Made by a program: the position numbers and the translations under genes. Under the pieces are notes generated by a model. It made no database searches, had not been told where the DNA came from, and saw only the letters and a list, made by a program, of their open reading frames with translations. A stretch of DNA of 64,000 nucleotides. Origin: Microbacterium salsuginis. Its GTDB lineage: Bacteria > Actinomycetota > Actinomycetes > Actinomycetales > Microbacteriaceae. Location of the stretch: NCBI RefSeq assembly GCF_012524205.1, contig NZ_JABACI010000005.1:248001-312000 (forward strand), read 5' to 3'. This document shows positions 8,574-17,249 of the stretch, in pieces (the first letter of the stretch is position 1; every line of letters begins with the position of its first letter).

Positions 8574-10079
8574 TTACACGATGTGAGTGAGCCGGCCACC
8601 CAGAAGCGTCGCCCGGACGAGCATGGTCCGCATCGACGCTTCGTCCGCCCGCAGCGGGTCGTGCTCGATGATGGCGAGGTCGGCGACGTCGCCCAGCTCG
8701 AGGCGGGCCGGCGTGGCCGATCCGCCTCGCGTCGAAGCGGACAGCGCGGTGGCCGGTGAGAGGCGCTGGTGTGGCTGCCAGGGCTCGCGGCCGTCACGCG
8801 TGCGGAAGACGGCGGACGCCATCGCGGCCCACGGATCCAGCGGCGAGACCGGCGCGTCCGAGCCGAAGAGGAGCGTGGCACCGGAGTCCGCGAGGGCGCG
8901 CAGCGGATACGGCTGCGCCGTCTGGTCCGCCCAGATGGTGTCCGTCAGGTCGCGGTCGTCCAGCGCATGCTCGGGCTGCACGCTGGCGCCGACGCCGAGG
9001 CGCGCGAAACGCGGGATGTCGGCGTGCGCGACCAGCTGCGCATGCTCGATCGTCCCCCATGCGCCGGTCGCGGTGAACGCGTCCAGCGCGTGGGAGTTGG
9101 CCACATCGCCGATCGCGTGGATGGCCGACGCGATGCCGGCACCCGTCGCGCGGGTCATGAGGTCGACGAGGGTCGCCGTGTCGACCGTGAGCACCCCGTG
9201 GTTGTGCGGGTCTCCGGCGTAGGGGTGCGAGCACGCGGCCGTACGTGTGCCCAGCGAGCCGTCCGTGATGACCTTGAGCGCTCCGACGCGGACGAGATCC
9301 GATCGCCCGCCACGCGCGACGTCACCGGTCTGCAGTCCCTCGGCCACCGCGCGGTCGAGGAACTCGGGATAGATGCCGAACGACACCCGGAGGGCGTCGA
9401 ACCCTGCCGCGAGGCGGCGTGCCCATGCCTCCTCATTCCAGGCCATGTCGAGGTCGACGATCCCGACCACACCACGGGAGGCGGCGTCGTCGGCCATACG
9501 GGCGACGAGGGGGTCGGCGACTTCGGCGGGCACCGCGTTGAGACGACGCGAGATCTCGAACGCCGGCTCCTCACGCAGAATGCCGACGCCGTCGGGCTCG
9601 AAGCCTTCGCGCCGCAGCGCCGCGGAGTTGAGCCACACGCTGTGAACATCCGCGTTGATGAGATAAGTCGGTGTCTCGCCGGTAGCGGCATCGAGGACCG
9701 CCAGACTGGGTGTGTCGGGCCACAATGCGTCCCGGAATCCGGTTCCGATCCGGCGGCCGTCCGGCAGCGGTTCCGCCGCGCCCATGACCGCGGCGGCCTG
9801 AGCGGCAGAGGTCGTCGTCCCGAGCGGCACGCGCTGTGCCACGAGCGCCCACTGCACCACGTGCACGTGGTGATCCCACAGGCCGGGGATCAGCCAGTGG
9901 CCATCAGCCTCGAGCACGAGTCCCCGGCGGGGCAGGGCGCGAGCCGGCGCGATGTCGACGACGAGTCCGTCCGCGATGTGGACGTCGACCGGCTCGTCAC
10001 CGAACGGATCGGTGCGTTCCGCTCCGGTCAGCCGCACGTCGGCGATGACGTCGGGGACCTCGCCCCTCGCAACTGTCAC
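8574..10079 (-). CDS. Amidohydrolase family protein (YtcJ-like)
   Basis: A 501-residue amidohydrolase-3 protein. The metal-binding WDHHVHVVQW motif follows the N-terminal beta sandwich; SAIHAIGDVAN and LLFGSDAPVSPLDPW provide later metal and catalytic residues. These enzymes hydrolyse amide or related bonds, with substrates that cannot be read from the sequence. The GTG start overlaps the stop of the PaiB-like gene (GTGA), implying coupled translation. It is the last gene of the run that begins with the PaiB-like gene. Confidence 0.85.
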   Translation of the reverse strand: MTVARGEVPDVIADVRLTGAERTDPFGDEPVDVHIADGLVVDIAPARALPRRGLVLEADGHWLIPGLWDHHVHVVQWALVAQRVPLGTTTSAAQAAAVMGAAEPLPDGRRIGTGFRDALWPDTPSLAVLDAATGETPTYLINADVHSVWLNSAALRREGFEPDGVGILREEPAFEISRRLNAVPAEVADPLVARMADDAASRGVVGIVDLDMAWNEEAWARRLAAGFDALRVSFGIYPEFLDRAVAEGLQTGDVARGGRSDLVRVGALKVITDGSLGTRTAACSHPYAGDPHNHGVLTVDTATLVDLMTRATGAGIASAIHAIGDVANSHALDAFTATGAWGTIEHAQLVAHADIPRFARLGVGASVQPEHALDDRDLTDTIWADQTAQPYPLRALADSGATLLFGSDAPVSPLDPWAAMASAVFRTRDGREPWQPHQRLSPATALSASTRGGSATPARLELGDVADLAIIEHDPLRADEASMRTMLVRATLLGGRLTHIV

Positions 10080-10714
10080 CGTGCGGCCTTGCGGGCCGCG
10101 AAGTCGCGGCGCATCTCATCGGCGAGTCGCGGATCCGCGTACGCGCCGCCGCCGTCGAGCCCCGCGATGACCGTCTCCACGACCTCGTCCGGCTTGTTCT
10201 GGCTCAGCTTGCGCTTGCCGACCACGCGTGTGGGCGTCAGCCGGAATCCGACCGTTCCCCTTTCCAGCCGGGTCACGAAGTCGGGGTCGTTCGGACGCTC
10301 CCAGAGCAGACGTGGCTGCGGCATCCCGTTCTCGAAGTGTGCGACGAGCTTGTCGAGAACGCGCAGATTCTCGTCGGGCGTGAGGATCTCGGGGATGCCA
10401 CTCAGGTGCGCCGAGACGAAGTTCCACGTCGGCACGCTCGGGGTGTCGCCGTACCATCCTGGCGAGACGTATCCGTGCGGGCCCTGCACGACGACCAGCA
10501 GCTCGCGCTGCCCGAGTCCGTGGATCAGATCGTCCGGCTTGCCGACATGACCGACGATCGTGAGGTCGTCGCGCTCCTCGTCCAGGAGCACTGCATAGTG
10601 CGACGCGACCAGGCCGTCTTCGGTCGAGCTGACAAGGGTCACCCACGGGTTCCGGGCGATCAGCCGGCGGATCTCGGCCACATCGGTCATCGCGAAGCTC
10701 GGATTCTGGCGCAT
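10076..10714 (-). CDS. PaiB-like FMN-binding negative transcriptional regulator family
   Basis: A 212-residue protein of the PaiB/FMN-binding split-barrel family. The conserved segments YVSPGWYG, VPTWNFVSAHLSG and the C-terminal GFRLTPTRVVGKRKLSQNK are all present. In Bacillus PaiB influences sporulation and degradative-enzyme genes; the actinobacterial proteins are largely uncharacterised and may be flavin or haem binding enzymes rather than regulators. It has TAGGCT 6 bases before its ATG and is therefore predicted leaderless. It is coupled to the downstream amidohydrolase. Confidence 0.85.
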   Translation of the reverse strand: MRQNPSFAMTDVAEIRRLIARNPWVTLVSSTEDGLVASHYAVLLDEERDDLTIVGHVGKPDDLIHGLGQRELLVVVQGPHGYVSPGWYGDTPSVPTWNFVSAHLSGIPEILTPDENLRVLDKLVAHFENGMPQPRLLWERPNDPDFVTRLERGTVGFRLTPTRVVGKRKLSQNKPDEVVETVIAGLDGGGAYADPRLADEMRRDFAARKAAR

Positions 10715-10720
10715 GGCACC

Positions 10721-10726
10721 AGCCTA
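10721..10726 (-). promoter_or_regulatory. -10 hexamer, PaiB-like gene
   Basis: TAGGCT, 6 bases before the ATG at 10714. It lies in the 38-base gap to the glycosylase stop, which argues that the PaiB-like and amidohydrolase genes form their own transcript. Confidence 0.45.
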
Positions 10727-10752
10727 CGAGTGAGCTGAGGACCCGACGCGCG

Positions 10753-11751
10753 TCACGCCTGGCAGCGGGGGCACCAGTAGAGCTTGCGTCCCGCCGCCTC
10801 CTCCACGACGATCGACGTCCCGCACACGCGACACGGCAGTCCGGCGCGGTGATAGACCCAGTGCCGGTCGTCACGGCTCGCCATCGCCTTGCGATACGAC
10901 GCGGGGTCGAGGCCGTCCATGGTCATCATCTGACCTGTCTCGACCCCGATGGCGATCAGCCGCACCCAGTCCCGCCAGAGCTCCCGTATGACATCCTCGG
11001 GCACCTCGCGCCCCGGCGTGTGCGGGTTCTGCCGCGCCCGGAACAGCAGTTCGGCGCGGTAGACGTTGCCGATCCCGCTCACCACGTTCTGATCCATCAG
11101 GAGAAGGCCGATCGGCGTCGGCTTGCGGCGGACGACTGCAGCGAACCGCTCTTCGCCCTCGGCGACATCGTCGACGAGAGGGTCGGGTCCGAGCTTCGCG
11201 ATCGTCGCGGCGACCTCGTCGGGCGTCTGCAGCTCGCACGCTGTCGGGCCTCGCAGATCAGCGCAGGTCGTCGACGTGAGCAGCCGCAACCGCACCTGTC
11301 CGACGACCGGAGGCGGCCATTCGTCGCCCTCGTCCGCGAGCCCGGTCGTCTGCTCCGACATGCGCACGTGCACGCGAGCCCGCCGAGGCGCCCCGATCGA
11401 CGTCAGCGAATTCTCGCCCGCGTCGTCGAGGATCGGCGCGTCGAGATCGGTCCCGCGCTGGTTGGTCTGGCCCATGCGGCCGTTGGCAGACGCGATGGTG
11501 GGGTCGACCAGGATCTCGCCGGCGAAGTCCCACGCACCGTACATCCCGAGGTGGACGCGCAGCCACAGGTCGTCGTCGAACTCGAGGAACATCTGCTTGC
11601 CCACCGCGCGCACCTCGGTCGCCGAGCGACCGCTGATGACGGCGGCGCCTTCGACGAATCGGCCCTGCGGACTGGATGCCTCGACGGTCCGGCCGACGAA
11701 GTTGCGATCGAACTGGCGGGCGATGCGATGGACGGAGTGTCCTTCGGGCAT
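10753..11751 (-). CDS. nei: Fpg/Nei-family DNA glycosylase
   Basis: A 332-residue bifunctional base-excision-repair glycosylase/AP lyase. The N-terminus MPEGHS supplies the catalytic proline (Pro2) and Glu3 and is of the Nei (endonuclease VIII) rather than the MPELPE Fpg type. The H2TH region includes LLMDQNVVSGIGNVYRAE, and the C-terminal zinc finger is Cys-x2-Cys-x16-Cys-x2-Cys. An acidic insertion near residues 100-150 lengthens it relative to typical members. The ATG lies a few bases after the rpiB stop with AGGCAGG before it, so the two are probably co-transcribed. Oxidised pyrimidines are the likely substrates. Confidence 0.9.
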   Translation of the reverse strand: MPEGHSVHRIARQFDRNFVGRTVEASSPQGRFVEGAAVISGRSATEVRAVGKQMFLEFDDDLWLRVHLGMYGAWDFAGEILVDPTIASANGRMGQTNQRGTDLDAPILDDAGENSLTSIGAPRRARVHVRMSEQTTGLADEGDEWPPPVVGQVRLRLLTSTTCADLRGPTACELQTPDEVAATIAKLGPDPLVDDVAEGEERFAAVVRRKPTPIGLLLMDQNVVSGIGNVYRAELLFRARQNPHTPGREVPEDVIRELWRDWVRLIAIGVETGQMMTMDGLDPASYRKAMASRDDRHWVYHRAGLPCRVCGTSIVVEEAAGRKLYWCPRCQA

Positions 11752-11757
11752 CCTGCC

Positions 11758-12303
11758 TCAGCCCGCTTCGGGGTCGAATGAGCTGTCGTCGGCTGCAAGC
11801 ACGTCCGGGCGCGGGATCGATGCCCTCGGATCGGGCTCGAGAGTGCCGTCCTGCTCGTACGCCGCCAGCTGCGCGATACGGCGCGCGTGGCGCTCTTCGC
11901 CCGAGAACGGCGTCGAGATGAAGCGGTCGATGAACGCCGCTGCCTCATCGAAGGTGTGCTGACGCGCGCCGATGGCGATCACATTGGCGTCGTTGTGCTC
12001 GCGCGCCAGCTCGGCTGTCGCGATGCTCCACACCAGCGCGGCCCGTGCGCCCAGCACCTTGTTCGCGGCGATCTGCTCACCGTTGCCCGAACCGCCGAAG
12101 ACGACGCCGAGCGTCTCGATGCCGGCCGCCTGGTCGCGGACGACGGCCTGCGCCGCCCGGATGCAGAACGCCGGATAGTCGTCGAGGGCGTCGTACTCGA
12201 CCGGGCCGTGGTCGATCACCTCGTGGCCGGCTTCGGCCAGGTGATGCTGCAGCTGCGTCGAGAACTCGAGGCCGGCATGGTCGGTCGCGATGTGGATGCG
12301 CAT
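11758..12303 (-). CDS. rpiB: Ribose-5-phosphate isomerase B
   Basis: A 181-residue RpiB of the pentose phosphate pathway, interconverting ribose 5-phosphate and ribulose 5-phosphate. It has ATDHAG at the phosphate-binding end and GGSGNGEQIAANK; as in the Mycobacterium tuberculosis enzyme, the catalytic cysteine of E. coli RpiB is replaced, with Ser72 and Glu76 in the equivalent loop. A C-terminal acidic tail of about 30 residues is extra. I take the ATG at 12303 instead of a GTG 6 bases upstream because TAGGAT lies exactly 7 bases before it, indicating a leaderless start. Confidence 0.92.
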   Translation of the reverse strand: MRIHIATDHAGLEFSTQLQHHLAEAGHEVIDHGPVEYDALDDYPAFCIRAAQAVVRDQAAGIETLGVVFGGSGNGEQIAANKVLGARAALVWSIATAELAREHNDANVIAIGARQHTFDEAAAFIDRFISTPFSGEERHARRIAQLAAYEQDGTLEPDPRASIPRPDVLAADDSSFDPEAG

Positions 12304-12310
12304 GGGCACA

Positions 12311-12316
12311 ATCCTA
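12311..12316 (-). promoter_or_regulatory. -10 hexamer deciding the rpiB start
   Basis: TAGGAT on the minus strand, 7 bases before the ATG at 12303. The alternative GTG at 12309 would lie upstream of the predicted transcript start. Confidence 0.5.
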
Positions 12317-12347
12317 GGGACCGAACGGATCGTTCAGCCGACGGCGG

Positions 12348-13547
12348 TCAGGGTGCGATGCCGGCCGCCGCCGGCTTGAATCCTGCGCGCACGTTCTCGC
12401 AGCACGCCGGGCGGCACACATCGAACCACGGGCCCAGGCCCGTGGCGTGCGGGCGTTCGGCGGCGCGCGTGCCTCGCAGGCGCTCCTCGACGAGGTCGAC
12501 GAGGCCCGACACGAAGACGGGGTCGATGCCCGGTGTCGGGGTGCGCACGGCGCGCAGGCCGGCGTCGGCCGCGGCATCCATCGCCTCGGTGTCGAGGTCC
12601 CACAGCACTTCCATGTGATCGCTCATGAACCCCAGCGGCACGATGGCGACGGCTTCGACGCCTGCCGCCGGCAGCTGTTCGATCACATCGTTCACGTCCG
12701 GCTCCAGCCACGGCTGGCTGGGCGGACCCGATCGGGACTGGTAGACGAGGTCCCACGCGACGTGCTCGGCGCCCGGCACTTCCGCGGCGACCGCGGCCAT
12801 GACGACCTCAGCCACTGCGCGGTGCTGCGCGGCATAGGCGCCGCCCTCGCCGAAGGGGCGGTGGAGATCGTCCCCCTCCCGCGGGCCCGAGCGCTCGGCA
12901 TCCGCCGTCGGGATGCTGTGGGTCGAGAAGAGCACGCGCACCGAGCCGGGCGCGACGCCCTCGGCCAGGAACGTCGCGACGGCGTCGCGGACACCGTCCA
13001 CGAACGGCTGCACGAACCCGGGGTGGTCGAAGAACTGCCGGACTTTGTCGATCGTCACGGTGCCGGAAAGGTCGGTCTCCGACAGCACCCGGGCGAAGTC
13101 CTCGCGATACTGGCGGCAGCTCGAGAACGACGAGTACGCGCTGGTCGCCAGGGCGAGCAGGTTCGTGCGGCCGGCCGCCGCAGCATCCTGAACCGCCTCC
13201 TCGAGGTACGGAGACCAGTTGCGATTGCCCCAGTACACCGGCAGGTCGATCTCTCGCCGCGCGAGCTCCGCCTCGAGGGCTGCCCTGAGCGCACGGTTCT
13301 GCGCGTTGATCGGGCTCACGCCGCCGAAGTGCCGGTAGTGGTGCGCGACCTCCTCGAGCCGTTCGTCCGGGATCCCCCGCCCACGCGTCACATTCCGCAG
13401 GAACGGGATGACGTCGTCCTGACCTTCGGGACCGCCGAACCCCGCCAGCAGCAGCGCGTCGTAGGCGACGGGCTCCTCGACGTGAGGGCGACCGGATGCC
13501 GCGGCCGCAGACGCGAACGGAACCATGTGCTGCTCACCAGAAGTCAC
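12348..13547 (-). CDS. cpfC: Ferrochelatase (coproporphyrin type)
   Basis: A 399-residue ferrochelatase inserting iron into a porphyrin; in actinobacteria the substrate is coproporphyrin III in the coproporphyrin-dependent haem route. LLLAGFGGPEG at the N-terminus, YRHFGGVSPIN and FSTHSIP are family blocks, the last with the metal-site histidine. Cys134 (SSFSSCRQYRED) and the tail cysteines 378, 382 and 383 (DVCRPACCENV) are candidates for the [2Fe-2S] cluster described in mycobacterial ferrochelatases. The start is uncertain: GTG at 13547 has CAGGAT 6 bases before it; ATG at 13526 is 7 codons later. It is divergent from pepN. Confidence 0.9.
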   Translation of the reverse strand: MTSGEQHMVPFASAAAASGRPHVEEPVAYDALLLAGFGGPEGQDDVIPFLRNVTRGRGIPDERLEEVAHHYRHFGGVSPINAQNRALRAALEAELARREIDLPVYWGNRNWSPYLEEAVQDAAAAGRTNLLALATSAYSSFSSCRQYREDFARVLSETDLSGTVTIDKVRQFFDHPGFVQPFVDGVRDAVATFLAEGVAPGSVRVLFSTHSIPTADAERSGPREGDDLHRPFGEGGAYAAQHRAVAEVVMAAVAAEVPGAEHVAWDLVYQSRSGPPSQPWLEPDVNDVIEQLPAAGVEAVAIVPLGFMSDHMEVLWDLDTEAMDAAADAGLRAVRTPTPGIDPVFVSGLVDLVEERLRGTRAAERPHATGLGPWFDVCRPACCENVRAGFKPAAAGIAP

Positions 13548-13629
13548 CCCACCATCCTGACACCGCCGCTGCCCCGCTTCGTCCATGGTCCCCGGATCCA
13601 CAGGCTCCGCTGGTGCAGGCGCGCTGGCA

Positions 13630-13635
13630 TAGGCT
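13630..13635 (+). promoter_or_regulatory. Candidate pepN -10 hexamer
   Basis: TAGGCT in the 161-base ferrochelatase-pepN divergent region. It would give a leader of about 65 bases before the pepN GTG. An in-frame TTG lies 7 bases after it, so a leaderless, 22-residue-longer product cannot be excluded. Confidence 0.3.
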
Positions 13636-13708
13636 GGGACGGTTGTCGCCGGCGCCATCCGCACCGGACGGCGCCCGACGTCACCGTCCACCTACGGGAG
13701 CAGAACAA

Positions 13709-16255
13709 GTGCCTGGAGAGAACCTCACCCGCATCGAGGCGCAGGAGCGCCGCGCGATCGTCGACACGCAGTCGTACGAGGTCGTGCTCGACCTGACGAA
13801 GGGCGCCGAGGTCTTCGGCTCGCGCACCGTCGTCCGCTTCACCGCAACCCCCGGTGCATCCACCTTCATCGACCTCATCGCGCGGGAGATCCGCGAGATC
13901 ACACTGAACGGCCGGGCCATCGACCCCGCCGGCGCGTTCGCCGACTCCCGCATCGCGCTCGATGACCTCGCGCCCGAGAACGAGCTCGTCATCGACGCGG
14001 ACTGCCTCTACACGAACACCGGTGAGGGACTGCACCGCTTCGTCGACCCGGTCGACGACGAGGTGTACCTGTACTCGCAGTTCGAGGTGCCCGACTCGCG
14101 CCGCATGTACGCGGTGTTCGAGCAGCCCGATCTGAAGGCGACGTTCCAGTTCACCGTGACCGCGCCCGAGCCCTGGAAGGTCGTCTCCAACTCGCCGACG
14201 CCCGAGCCGAAGAAGCACGGCGACGGCAGCGCGACCTGGCGATTCGAGCCGACACCGCGCATCTCGTCGTACATCACCGCTCTCATCGCGGGTCCGTACG
14301 AGGCCACGTTCTCGGAGCTGACGAGCGCCTCCGGCCGCGTCATCCCCCTCGGGGTCTACGGACGCAAGAGCCTGTGGCAGTTCCTCGACGCCGACTACAT
14401 CTTCGACAAGACGCGCCAGGGGTTCGCCTACTTCGAGGAGAAGTTCGACTACGCATACCCCTTCGCGAAGTACGACCAGCTCTTCGTCCCCGAGTTCAAC
14501 GCGGGCGCGATGGAGAACGCGGGCGCCGTGACCTTCACCGAGAGCTACGTCTTCCGCAGCAAGGTGACGGACGCGATCAAGGAGCGTCGCGTCGTCACGA
14601 TCCTGCACGAGCTGGCCCACATGTGGTTCGGCGACCTCGTGACGATGAAGTGGTGGAACGACCTGTGGCTGAACGAATCGTTCGCCGAGTGGGCGTCGAC
14701 GATCGCCACGGCCGAGGCAACCGAGTGGACCGAGGCATGGACCACCTTCAACGCGATGGAGAAGACCTGGGCCTATCGCCAGGACCAGCTGCCCTCGACG
14801 CATCCCGTCGTCGCGCAGATCAACGATCTCGAAGACGTCCAGGTCAACTTCGACGGCATCACGTACGCCAAGGGCGGATCGGTGCTGAAGCAGCTGGCAG
14901 CGTGGGTCGGCATCGAGCAGTTCTTCGCCGGCGTGGCCGCGTACTTCAAGAAGCACGAATGGTCCAACACCGAGCTCAGCGACCTGCTCTCGGAGCTCGA
15001 GACCACGAGCGGACGTGAGCTGTCGACCTGGTCGAAGAAGTGGCTCGAGACCGCCGGGGTCAACACCCTCTCGCCCGAGATCGCGACCGACGTGGACGGC
15101 ACCATCACGCGCTTCTCGATCGTGCAGACGGCCCCGGCCGACTACCCGACGATCCGACCCCACCGCCTGGGCGTCGGCTTCTACGATCTGGACGGCGACG
15201 CGCTGGTTCGCGTGCACCACATCGAGCTGGACGTCGACGGCGACCTCACCGAGGTGCCCGAGCTGAAGGGACGCCAGCGTCCGGATCTCGTGCTCCTGAA
15301 CGATGACGACCTCGCCTACGCCAAGATCCGGCTCGACGAGCGCTCGCTCCAGACTGCGATCGGCCACCTGGGCAAGATCAGCGATCCGCTCGCGCGTTCT
15401 CTGGTGTGGGGTGCGGCGTGGGACCAGACGCGCGATGCCGAGGGCTCCGCCTCCGACTACGTCGACCTTGTGCTGCGCAACATCGGCACAGAGACGGAGT
15501 CGACGACTGTCCGCACGACGCTCGCCCAGCTGCAGCTCGCGGCGAACTCGTACGTCGCGCCCGAGAAGCGCGAGGCCACGCGCGAGAAGGTGGCCGACGC
15601 GCTCTGGCGCCTCGCGCAGGACGCCGAGGCGGGCAGCGACAGCCAGCTGCAGTTCGTGACCGCGTTCGCCAGCGCCGCCGCGACGTCCGCGCAGTGGGAG
15701 CAGGTGCGCCAGGTGCGCGACGGCGACGTCGTGTTCGAGGGCCTCGAGATCGACACCGATCTGTCGTGGCAGCTCCTCGTGTCGCTCGCCGCCGGCGGGA
15801 TCGTCACCGCCGCCGACATCGACGACGCGCTCGCCTCCGACAACACCGCCAAGGGCGGCGAGTTCGCGGCCCAGGCCAAGGCCGCTCTGCCCACCGCCGA
15901 GGCGAAGGCGGCCGCGTGGGCGTCGCTCGTCGACAGCGACGAGCTGCCCAACACCCTCGTCCGCTCGGCCGCGCTCGGCTTCGTCCACCCCGCGGGGCGC
16001 GACCTGCTCGAGGCGTTCGTGCCGCGCTACTTCGACGCGCTGCTGCCCATCTGGGAGTCGCGGACGTACAAGATCGCCGAGTACCTGATCGCGGGGCTCT
16101 ACCCCGCGCCGCTCGCGAACGTCGCTCTGCGCGATGCGACCCGCGCCTGGCTCGAGGCCAATGCCGGGGCCGCGCCCGCGCTGCGCCGTCTCGTCGCAGA
16201 GAATCTCGCAGGCGTGGAGCGCGCCCTGTCGGTGCAGGGACGCGACGCCGAGTAG
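13709..16255 (+). CDS. pepN: Aminopeptidase N (M1 zinc metallopeptidase)
   Basis: An 848-residue cytoplasmic M1 aminopeptidase releasing N-terminal residues from peptides. The exopeptidase motif GAMEN is at residues 266-270; the zinc site is HELAH (His300, Glu301, His304) with third ligand Glu323 in NESFAEW. The C-terminal ERAP1-like helical domain is present, so the protein is full length for the actinobacterial PepN type. GTG at 13709 is chosen because GGGAG lies 8 bases upstream and the homologous N-terminus (NLTRIEAQERRAIV) begins here. A hairpin follows the gene. Confidence 0.93.
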   Translation: MPGENLTRIEAQERRAIVDTQSYEVVLDLTKGAEVFGSRTVVRFTATPGASTFIDLIAREIREITLNGRAIDPAGAFADSRIALDDLAPENELVIDADCLYTNTGEGLHRFVDPVDDEVYLYSQFEVPDSRRMYAVFEQPDLKATFQFTVTAPEPWKVVSNSPTPEPKKHGDGSATWRFEPTPRISSYITALIAGPYEATFSELTSASGRVIPLGVYGRKSLWQFLDADYIFDKTRQGFAYFEEKFDYAYPFAKYDQLFVPEFNAGAMENAGAVTFTESYVFRSKVTDAIKERRVVTILHELAHMWFGDLVTMKWWNDLWLNESFAEWASTIATAEATEWTEAWTTFNAMEKTWAYRQDQLPSTHPVVAQINDLEDVQVNFDGITYAKGGSVLKQLAAWVGIEQFFAGVAAYFKKHEWSNTELSDLLSELETTSGRELSTWSKKWLETAGVNTLSPEIATDVDGTITRFSIVQTAPADYPTIRPHRLGVGFYDLDGDALVRVHHIELDVDGDLTEVPELKGRQRPDLVLLNDDDLAYAKIRLDERSLQTAIGHLGKISDPLARSLVWGAAWDQTRDAEGSASDYVDLVLRNIGTETESTTVRTTLAQLQLAANSYVAPEKREATREKVADALWRLAQDAEAGSDSQLQFVTAFASAAATSAQWEQVRQVRDGDVVFEGLEIDTDLSWQLLVSLAAGGIVTAADIDDALASDNTAKGGEFAAQAKAALPTAEAKAAAWASLVDSDELPNTLVRSAALGFVHPAGRDLLEAFVPRYFDALLPIWESRTYKIAEYLIAGLYPAPLANVALRDATRAWLEANAGAAPALRRLVAENLAGVERALSVQGRDAE

Positions 16256-16282
16256 TACTCCGGTACTACCCGCACCAGCGAA

Positions 16283-16319
16283 AGACCCCCCTGCCGTCCG
16301 ATGCGGCGCAGGGGGGTCT
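16283..16319 (+). terminator. Hairpin after pepN
   Basis: Arms 16283-16294 and 16308-16319 form a perfect 12-bp GC-rich stem with a 13-base loop. No T-run follows. It separates pepN from the exporter operon that starts 19 bases later. Confidence 0.6.
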
Positions 16320-16324
16320 GTCCG

Positions 16325-16330
16325 TAGCGT
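16325..16330 (+). promoter_or_regulatory. -10 hexamer, ABC exporter operon
   Basis: TAGCGT, 7 bases before the ATG at 16338. No Shine-Dalgarno sequence is present, which fits a leaderless message starting just after the pepN terminator. Confidence 0.5.
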
Positions 16331-16337
16331 CGAATGC

Positions 16338-17249
16338 ATGATCGTCGCAGAGAACCTCAGCAAGAGCTTCGGCGCCAAGCGCGCCGTCGCCGATGTCAGC
16401 TTCACCGTCCAACCCGGAAAGGTCACCGGCTTCCTCGGCCCCAACGGCGCGGGCAAGTCCACCACGATGCGCATGATCGTCGGGCTGGACCGTCCGACGG
16501 GCGGCCGCGTCACCGTCAACGGACGCCCCTACGCCCAGCTGCGCTCGCCCCTGACCGAGGTCGGGGTGCTGTTGGACGCCAAAGCCGTCCACACCGGGCG
16601 CACCGCCCGCAATCACCTGCGGGCCATGGCCGCGACCCACGGCATCCCCCGCACGCGCGTCGACGAGGTGATCGAACTCACCGGGATCGGGTCGGTGGCA
16701 GGCAAGCGCGCCGGCAAGTTCTCGCTCGGCATGGGGCAGCGGCTCGGTATCGCGGCGGCGCTGCTCGGTGATCCCCACACCCTGATCCTCGACGAGCCCG
16801 TGAACGGGCTCGACCCCGAGGGCGTGCGCTGGGTACGTCAGTTCGTGCGGCACCTGGCCGCGGAGGGACGCACCGTGCTGCTGTCGAGCCATCTCATGAG
16901 CGAGATGGCGCAGACAGCCGACCACGTCATCGTCCTCGGACGCGGTCAGGTGCTCGCGGACGCCGATCTGTCGGCGCTCGTGCGAGCTTGGACCAGCAAT
17001 GCCGTCGTCGTGCGCTCGCCGCGACTCAGCGAGCTGGTGGCGGCGGTGTCGGGCCCCGACATCACCGTGACGGCATCCGAGCCGGGCATGGCCGAGATCA
17101 CCGGCATCACCGCGCCGGCGCTCGGCGACCTCGCGGCCTCGCTCGGCATCCCGGTGCACGAGCTCACCTCACGCAGCGGCTCTCTCGAAGACGCGTACCT
17201 CGCGCTCACCGGGGATTCCGTCGAGTACAAGACCAAGGAGATCGCATGA
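16338..17249 (+). CDS. ABC transporter ATP-binding protein
   Basis: A 303-residue ABC-2 exporter ATPase. Walker A GPNGAGKST is at residues 34-42, the signature reads FSLGMGQRLGI and Walker B LILDEPVNGLD, followed by the H-loop SSHLMSE. The C-terminal 80 residues are the usual DUF4162-like extension of this class. Relatives export antibiotics, lantibiotics or lipids, and the adjacent kinase and regulator suggest an inducible detoxification role (inference). The stop overlaps the permease start by 4 bases. Confidence 0.9.
   Translation: MIVAENLSKSFGAKRAVADVSFTVQPGKVTGFLGPNGAGKSTTMRMIVGLDRPTGGRVTVNGRPYAQLRSPLTEVGVLLDAKAVHTGRTARNHLRAMAATHGIPRTRVDEVIELTGIGSVAGKRAGKFSLGMGQRLGIAAALLGDPHTLILDEPVNGLDPEGVRWVRQFVRHLAAEGRTVLLSSHLMSEMAQTADHVIVLGRGQVLADADLSALVRAWTSNAVVVRSPRLSELVAAVSGPDITVTASEPGMAEITGITAPALGDLAASLGIPVHELTSRSGSLEDAYLALTGDSVEYKTKEIA

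Noticed and set aside
16253..16268. TAGTAC/GTACTA palindrome at the pepN stop
   Set aside because: Six-base arms with a 4-base centre are too short to call functional next to the much stronger hairpin that follows.
13544..16519. A 991-codon open frame antisense to pepN
   Set aside because: Long antisense frames are expected at this GC content; the sense frame encodes a complete M1 aminopeptidase with all catalytic motifs, and the antisense product is low-complexity with no start signal.
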